Of a stretch of DNA of 64,000 nucleotides, positions 57,626 to 64,000 are shown piece after piece. Source of the stretch: Albifimbria verrucaria. Taxonomy: Eukaryota > Ascomycota > Sordariomycetes > Hypocreales > Stachybotryaceae. Position 1 is the stretch's first letter; every line of letters begins with the position of its first letter. The stretch covers positions 1 through 64,000 of the forward strand of contig JAHREC010000036.1 in NCBI GenBank assembly GCA_020081605.1, in the 5' to 3' direction. Under the pieces are notes generated by a model, which made no database searches, was not told the origin of the DNA, and saw only the letters and a list, made by a program, of their open reading frames with translations. The translations under genes and the position numbers were made by a program.

Positions 57626-58391
57626 CTAATTTGTGCTGTGTTTTTTCACCAACGCCCAGAGATCTTTATCAGCGAGTCTGAAGGCACAGGCGACAGACTG
57701 AACCATAAAGCATCCGATGGCCAACTCATTCGCCTCATCAGACTCGCCGCCGGTGACAAGAGCGGCTGCTGCCGCAATCAATGCTGTCGATATGGTACTG
57801 GTGAGCATGTGGCTGCCGACCCACCACCAGGCGCGATGTTGCTTCCTGAAATTTGGGCTTACCCTCATCGCTTGGAATACCAGGATTATATCGAAGAAGT
57901 TTGTGAACCATGGTCCAGAGTATAAGATCAAGTCGTAGCGTCCGGATGGCTGTTGATGAACTATGCTCAATCCTATCCCAACGGACAGGAGAGTTAATTG
58001 AATAAAAAGGTTGACATAGCATATACAGAAGTATTCTTGCCATACCTCAGCGAGGCTGCTGATAGTAGGATACAAGATCTCCACGTTCTATACATCTCAT
58101 TAGCGTAGATTCAGCCGAAGCGAACATATAACATACGTGTAGAAGGTGAACACTGGTAAGTATAGCAAGCTTTGAGCCAAACAGATACCAGGACGCGGTC
58201 TTCTGCAGTTTCTCGTGAACTCCTAACAAGAAGAAACAGACGCCTACGCAACTGCAGAGTACAGGTATAGCCATATACGCCAGACTTCGACGATGGCCAA
58301 GAATAATTAAAAGAATAAGTCGAACCAATAAGAATAATACGATGACGCACAGAGTCGCCAGCACCATCCTCAGCTCACAGACTGAAGCCAT
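57626..58391 (-). CDS. Polytopic membrane protein (about seven segments), unknown function
   Basis: Intact: exons 58391-58137 and 58087-57626, 49-nt intron with GTATGT donor, GCTAAT branch site and TAG acceptor, 238 residues. Hydrophobic segments: VLATLCVIVLFLLVRLILLI, MAIPVLCSCVGVCFFLLG, LFGSKLAILTSVHLLH, CYVNLFIQLTLLSVGIGLSI, LILYSGPWFTNFFDIILVF, STISTALIAAAAALV and IGCFMVQSVACAF. Topology and size resemble fungal seven-helix proteins of the RTA1-like or DUF3112-like sort, but no signature is certain. An upstream in-frame Met at 58529 exists; I prefer 58391, whose product begins directly before TM1. Confidence 0.75.
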
Positions 58392-60023
58392 ATTGAAGGG
58401 CCTTGAGCGACGTAGAGTTAAGGTGGGCGGCCTGGAAAGGCTGGACGACGGTACAACGGTGGCATGGTAAGGGCCACCACATACATTCTCGGTTTCCGTG
58501 TCGGGTATATGTATGGTTATCAACCGCATTCACATACGATAACGTGACTCGATCGCTTATATTTTGCTTCCAGTCGCCGTGTGACTTTTCGGGTGGTTCA
58601 GTCAAGGGTATGGGGATGATCCCAGGATCTGGCGCGTCTCTGTATCCGTGTCCCGTTAGCGTCGGATCCACGTCGCCCTGACCCAATCCACTTGACCCGG
58701 TTTGTAGCATAGCCGGGTGCCGTTCACTAGAGCCGAGCCCACCGTTGTGCGAGCGTGGGGGCAGAAATTAGAGATCACCGAGTTGTCCGTGCCTGCCAAG
58801 TTTTGGGTGCAAGTCGAAGAACCATTACTCCGTATTGCGACCAGTTTCATTAATGGAAGCCAACCCTGGCTACGATCGGCCCATCAGGACCAAGTGCTCC
58901 ATCAGCTGGCCAGTCTACATGCTATGAGGCTGGATGAGAGGGCAGCCGCCAGACCTAATGTCGGAGGAGGTGTAATGAACAGCAACTTGCATTTTTGGGT
59001 GGGACGAATGCTTTTAAACCTGTTCAATCTTGCTCAAATAGCTCAAGACAGGAGAGGGTCACTCATTCATGAAATTGCACACGTATTTGGCTAGATACCA
59101 TCGCTATGAAGATAGGCGAAACGATGAATGTGAGGATACTAAAAAAGCCAGACAAATGTTCGCCTTTAGTTAGCCCGGGCAAGCCAAAAATGATTCCTGA
59201 CGAACAACATAACCGTGTGGGTAAGACGTAGTGTCCGAGAGGCTGTCCGCCCGTCACGTTGAGGCCATTTACTTCCAAACCAGTGCTGTGCGCTTAAGCT
59301 AGTTCAAGTATTTACGAGCCTTATGGTCATTGTGTACGAACATATTTGCCTTCACTCCTATGCTGCCTCCCGTGCTCTCATCCGCGCTTTCAACGGCGTC
59401 ACCCAAAAGTTATTGCACCCTTCTTGTTCAAAGCTCTGCATGTTTCGGCCCAAATCCTTTCTTCCTGCTCGCCAACAATCCTTATGTTGGCCGCGCCTGG
59501 TATAACGGGTGAAGCCGTTTCCATCTCCCTCCCTCCCCTTTGCCTGGTAACCCATCTCAAAGCTGGCTAAGGAGCGTGCGATCAGACTCAGAGTCAGATC
59601 TATCCTTTCTTGCGCTTAATTGGCCGCTGCTTACGCCTGAAGATCCTCGCTGTCTGATACGCGATCCTTGCTCTTCGGTAGCCATTCTAGAACTAGTTGA
59701 TGACATGAAAATTCGTTACTGTAGTCGTCATGTCTCGTGGTCATAGTCAGAATTGGTACCGCTATTAGGCTTAGGCTCAGGCTCTGGCTCTGATTCTCTC
59801 TCCTGGTCGACCTCAAGGGAATAAGTGCTGCGTAAGGCCTCATTGAGTATACTCTGACTGTGGTTCGGTTGGCGAGAGTAGCAAACGGGGCGCTCAGTAG
59901 GATTGCTGCCGGGTTTCGGTCCTGGTTTGGCGAGCCATCTTGCGACCAGGGGCTTGAAGTAGCTACAAAAGACTGGAACGGAGACAACGATGGTCGACTA
60001 GCGGGAATTGGTGGTGCACTGGA
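58392..60023. other. Intergenic, no gene supported
   Basis: Minus-strand frames at 58850-58656 (MKLVAIRSNGSSTCTQNLAG) and 58710-58392 are protein-like and overlap. They could be exons of a small protein but lack a splice model. Confidence 0.35.
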
Positions 60024-61354
60024 TCATCCAGTGATGTTGTCACCAGATCCACCCGCCTGCCCAATGTTACTCTGGTCAGGCCCCTCTCGAGCCTCGCTCT
60101 TCTCGATAGGTACTCGGCAATTCGGACACGTGTTGTGCTCTTTCAGCCAATCAACCACGCAGTCCTCGTGGAACATGTGCTTGCAGGGTAGAGTGATGAT
60201 GGTGTCTCCTACTTTCATCTCATCGATGCATACGGAACAATCGAACTTGTCATCCTGGCTGCGCAGTTCCTGGTCGACGACACGTCGATTGAGCTTCTGC
60301 AGCGCCTCCTCTGATGCAGGTGGTGCGGCATTGGACTGAGGGTTCGCCTCCATCAGATTACTAATGATCCGGTCGAGTGCCTCTTGAGAATAGACCGCAT
60401 CACCAGCAACCGAAGTTCCAGGGTTGAACAGACTCAAGATATCATGAAGACTGCGAGGCAACCCTGGAGGCAGTCCTCCTTGCTGTCCGCCTTCCGGTAA
60501 TCCCATGTTACGAATCATGTTAGAGAAGGTGCTGGAGCGCTGGTTAGTCAAGATAATCAGGGAGATGACTGCGCGCCGTGGAGTAGGCGGCTCGGATGGG
60601 GGTGGAGAGGGTTCTTCACGCGCTTGAAACGGATCTCTTCCCCATGCGGGCCGTCGCCAAAAGCTCGAGGTGAAGGGCCTGAAAAGATGGTGACGGAAGC
60701 GGTGCCTCCACCCATAGTGTTGGAGAAGGAGATAGCTCGATGAATATGGGGCTCTCTAAAGCGCCTGGGCGGATCAGGCTGGGGCGAGCCATCGGGATTG
60801 AACCTGCGTTGAGGCGGCCCGAATGCATGGATCATGTCGACAAAACGCTCAAGGACCGGCTGGATGTCGGGGTTGTGATGGTTGTCTTCGGCGCCATCCC
60901 TAGTACTGCGACGATACACAAGGCCGTGAGGCCCAAAGTGTTCCTCGATATCAGCTTCCTCGATGTCGCCTTCCTCAGGATCGGAATCCTCGCGAAAATG
61001 GTAGGGGAGATTTCGGGCGGCGTGGATGCGGACGGGTGGTGCGTGGTTTCAAAGTCGAGAGGGTCGTTTTCATGACTTACCTGAGAGTGAGTTAGCATGA
61101 ATGCAGGAATGACAGGAAAAAGAACCACGTACAATATGGGTGATCTCGTTCGAGCAAGCGGGGCACTTGAGGTCGTGCTCGTCTCGGTACAACTCGTTAG
61201 AGCAAGCATGGCAGTATGCAACTTCACGACCGGCCGTTTCGCCAAGGTGGCCCTGCCTTCTGGTCGGAGGCTCTATCTGAGCGCGTTCGCGTTTGTTCAT
61301 GTGGAAGAGATTTAACATAAAGTCAATCACGCGAAAGATAAGTCGGAACGCCAT
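60024..61354 (-). CDS. RING-H2 E3 ubiquitin ligase (RNF115/RNF126-like), two frame breaks
   Basis: Probable cytosolic E3 ligase. Exon 1 (61354-61133; an internal Met MNKRERAQIEPP is the more family-like start) has an N-terminal zinc ribbon YCHACSNELYRDEHDLKCPACSNEITHI. A 52-nt intron follows, then exon 2 (61080-60024). A central Asp/Glu-rich part (PYHFREDSDPEEGD, EEHFGPHGLVYRR), SNTMGGGTASVTIFSG and TFSNMIRNMGLPEGG lead to the RING-H2 finger near the end: CSVCIDEM, LPCKHMFHEDCVVDWL, CPNCRVPI, with all eight zinc ligands present. Two one-base losses are inferred: near 61047 (GAAACC, one more A or C) and near 60636 (before DPFQAREEPSPPP). The zinc-ribbon plus C-terminal RING layout matches RNF126-type ligases. 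Confidence 0.82.
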
Positions 61355-62466
61355 ACTGTAGTTGGCGATTGAATTTTGGTGAAGAGTTCAACAGGATGAA
61401 TGCTGGCTATGTGATGTCGGCAGGAGCTCGCTACGGCGAAGCCCGATGAAAAATCCTGTCGCAACCAACCGTGACCGCTGAATGATGGAAGAACAATGTG
61501 AAGTCAGAACGATTGGGAAATCTTCTAATTGAATGCAGGATAGAAAGGTCTCATCGATCGAGGATCAAGTACGGATATGTAGGGATATTGATGAACAAAA
61601 TAAAGAGGCCAATAGGAGGCCCAACACTCAAATAAACCAGTAACGAAATGAAGATGTGCAATAGGATAGGAGTGATTTAAAACGAACAAGACCACAAGAG
61701 CGAAGGAAAGTGGAGATTGGGGATGACGGGGATCCGTCATACCTACCTACCCCACTTCGCCGAGGCATGCTAAGGTGACTGAGCATGGAAAGTCTGAAAA
61801 TGAGATTGGCCTGAGATAATAGGAGATGGCAAGACCGTGATCAAGGCACCTGTGCGACTATAGGGAGACTTGAGTCTTTACTTAGAATTAAACTTATATC
61901 ACGCAGCAGCTACTCGTGGTTGAGACATCTTGTTACGTTCTTTCATGTGAGGGCGGTAAGGCTTAATGGGCTCCGATTAGTTTCTTGTTGCCGCCACACG
62001 AAATTCGTGGTGGCGGGGTCGTCCAGGTTAGATCGACTCGCTGTTTGGCACCCTTCGGCACCCTTCGGCACCCTTTTGGCACCCTTTTGGCACCCTTTGG
62101 TCTTGGCACGCTTGAGCACTCTGGAGGTTGATACTCGCGTACATAATGAAACTTCAACTCCCATATCGAGTTGTGAATACAGCAGCGTCAGACCCGGGGT
62201 GAACCACAGGGTTCCAGAGAGGAATAAGTCACGGCATCATGGCATCCTCAGACCACGGAAGGAAGTGGCGGCAGATCCATTCCACCCGAGGGGACCTAAA
62301 AGCATCAAATGGGCTACCATGTAATCTCACATGCCTCCGCAGAACCATCCCACATACCATCTAAATGATGAGTTCAGGAGAGTCAGAGCATATCGGCATA
62401 GGTGATGAGAAACTTGAATATTGCGAGTTTTATCTACATTTTTGCCATGACTGTGAAAGCGATACT
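61355..62466. other. Intergenic with a short tandem repeat
   Basis: No gene supported. See repeat at 62039-62100. Confidence 0.4.
62039..62100 (+). repeat. 11-12-bp tandem repeat
   Basis: Five units of GGCACCCTT with CG or TTT spacers, i.e. a repeated TTGGCACCCTT motif. Confidence 0.92.
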
Positions 62467-62724
62467 TCAACCTTCGATGTGATGAATCCTCGTTTTCCTG
62501 TCCTTCCACGTTTGCCGCTTCAGCATACATTTCAGACATGCCCAAATAATAGGTACGACGAGCAAGACAACGACGAACACTGTCGTAACTGTATACAAGG
62601 TGGCTTTCTTTATCATTTGAGCCTCCATTATATACTCTAAGTCCGAGCCCAGAAACGTGAAAGCGCCAGTAAGAATGGGCCCGAAAGGATGGTCGAGGCA
62701 GCCTGATGCGGCGCAATAACGCAT
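62467..62724 (-). CDS. Possible single-span membrane protein
   Basis: From ATG 62724: MRYCAASGCLDHPFGPILTG, FLGSDLEYIMEAQMIKKATL, then a hydrophobic segment TVTTVFVVVLLVVPIIWACL followed by basic residues (KCMLKRQTWKDRKTR). The frame is open upstream for about 25 more codons with several Cys. A membrane anchor with a positive cytosolic flank is plausible, but no homology or splice model supports it. Confidence 0.3.
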   Translation of the reverse strand: MRYCAASGCLDHPFGPILTGAFTFLGSDLEYIMEAQMIKKATLYTVTTVFVVVLLVVPIIWACLKCMLKRQTWKDRKTRIHHIEG

Positions 62725-64000
62725 GGCAGAGGCACAGATTCGGCCACCCGGACTAGAGACTGACGAGAACGGGGTTGGTAATGTGCGGAAAGAAAGTCAG
62801 ATGTCATGCAGACGGTAAACGTATGGGCTAAGGTCAAGAATATGTGTGCGTAGCAGAGCCTTGAGAGGGAGGGGTGAGGTTGAGGAGTCAAAGCCAGGAG
62901 AACTCGTGGTTTAGTGTGCTTCGGGACCGGCAAGGTAGAGAGTGAAGTCCCGGGGATGAGTCGTATGATGAGGCGTCCATCACCGCTTCATTGGATGTCG
63001 AGAACACGAGGTTCCCGTTACGGTAACCGCTGTCAGATGGACGGATCGAAAGAACTGGGACAGCTGACTCGACAACACCATGCATGGCTCTAGCTACATG
63101 TGACGCACGGGGCGCCATATCGCTAAGGCCGGTGTGTTCAAACTGGGTTCCAGGGTTGGCGTATGCACCTTACGACAGGCTATATGAGAGCGTGGCTAGT
63201 CTTCATGGTGGAATCCGGGAGGGTAGGAAAACCGAGGCCAGTTGGAACCAACACGGGCCTGACACCCAAGAGCAATCTTAGGTGCCAAGGGGGGCAAAAT
63301 CAGCCGATATGCAGGAGGAGACTGCATGATATGACAACCGGCTGTCATAGGACGGATGGCTTCCCCGATACCCATAGCACCTCACGAAGGGGTGTTGTGG
63401 CGATCAGGCGGGCTGGACTCGGGCATCCGAACCAATAGATCAACCCGAGACAAAACATTCGTACCGAGGTTGCTGCATGGTTTTCTCAATACACACACCA
63501 ACAAGAACAGGGGATACCTGTTCCCACAAGAACTCACGCTGTGCATGGGGTCCTGCTGTCAAATTCCCTCAACAGAGGTTGACAACGATGAGGCGGAACA
63601 GCAGTGGCTCTGTTTGGACACCGAAAAACGAAAATTCCGATCTCAAAGAATTTGCATGGAAGTTGAGAAGCGATCGACGAGTGTCACTATTTTATCCTTG
63701 GGGTCCTGGAAACTCGACGTGGCTGGGTAAAGAGTGAAGACACGAGGACCAAGAGCAGCCCGCTGGAGGGTCAAGGAGGTGGTGCGGCTTACGGGAGTCC
63801 GCAGGCTAACCACATTGAGCAAACCCCACGTCAGGGAAAGCATGGCAAGCATACCTGCATCCCCGTACAGGATGCAGATGGATCACTTCTAACTGGTCAT
63901 TACCGATATGGTTAGTGCTACTGTCTCTTAGTGGCTGCAATGAAACGAATGAGCGAGTCTCATCCGCTGTGACAGTGCACACTTGCTAGACAGACACCAT
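62725..64000. other. Right end of window, no gene supported
   Basis: Frames of 60-125 codons on both strands lack motifs. Confidence 0.4.

Noticed and set aside
59860..60339. Plus-strand frame of 159 codons
   Set aside because: It overlaps the antisense of the RING-H2 exon, whose zinc ligands and family motifs are on the minus strand.

Overview
Nuclear DNA of a filamentous ascomycete (Pezizomycotina, probably Eurotiomycetes). Introns are short (about 42-65 nt, one of 102 nt) with GT-AG ends and CTAAC/CTAAT-like branch points. The gene families are fungal: Zn(II)2Cys6, NDT80/PhoG, bZIP and SWIRM regulators, a VCX1-type Ca2+/H+ exchanger and a BCS1-type AAA ATPase. I see no plasmid, phage, CRISPR, rRNA or convincing tRNA feature. 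Gene density is low for such a genome.

Left part (1-31 kb): an MFS transporter (1.4-3.3 kb, +), a Ca2+/H+ exchanger (7.1-8.7 kb, -), a minus-strand row of a small unknown gene, a bZIP factor and an NDT80-like factor (13.0-11.4 kb), an intact C2H2 zinc-finger gene (15.1-16.0 kb, -), a decayed SWIRM gene (18.5-19.1 kb, +), an intact von Willebrand A protein (24.3-25.4 kb, -) and a broken Zn2Cys6 regulator (27.2-28.6 kb, -). Middle (31-44 kb): a conserved unknown gene, a SET-PHD protein with a duplicated C-terminal module, a decayed unknown gene, an intact BCS1-like ATPase, a 29-residue DnaJ-zinc-motif ORF, a zinc-finger protein with WAFA repeats, an intact unknown gene and an APH-type kinase. 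Right part (44-64 kb): gene-poor DNA with three small Cys-containing genes, a partly resolved multi-exon gene, an intact polytopic membrane protein and a RING-H2 ubiquitin ligase.

Three dispersed repeat families are recognisable by eye: family 1 near 6.5, 9.7 and 31.1 kb; family 2 near 23 and 33 kb; family 3 near 16.8 and 26.4 kb. One family 1 copy is followed by a poly(A) tract. There are also many short tandem repeats.

The most striking general property is that many otherwise well-conserved genes are broken by what look like single-base losses, often in mononucleotide runs, while five or six multi-exon genes are clean. This may be uncorrected sequencing error, real gene decay, or both. The SWIRM and Zn2Cys6 genes carry so many additional lesions that they look truly decayed. 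Exon boundaries were derived by hand from splice signals and family knowledge; I ran no database search.
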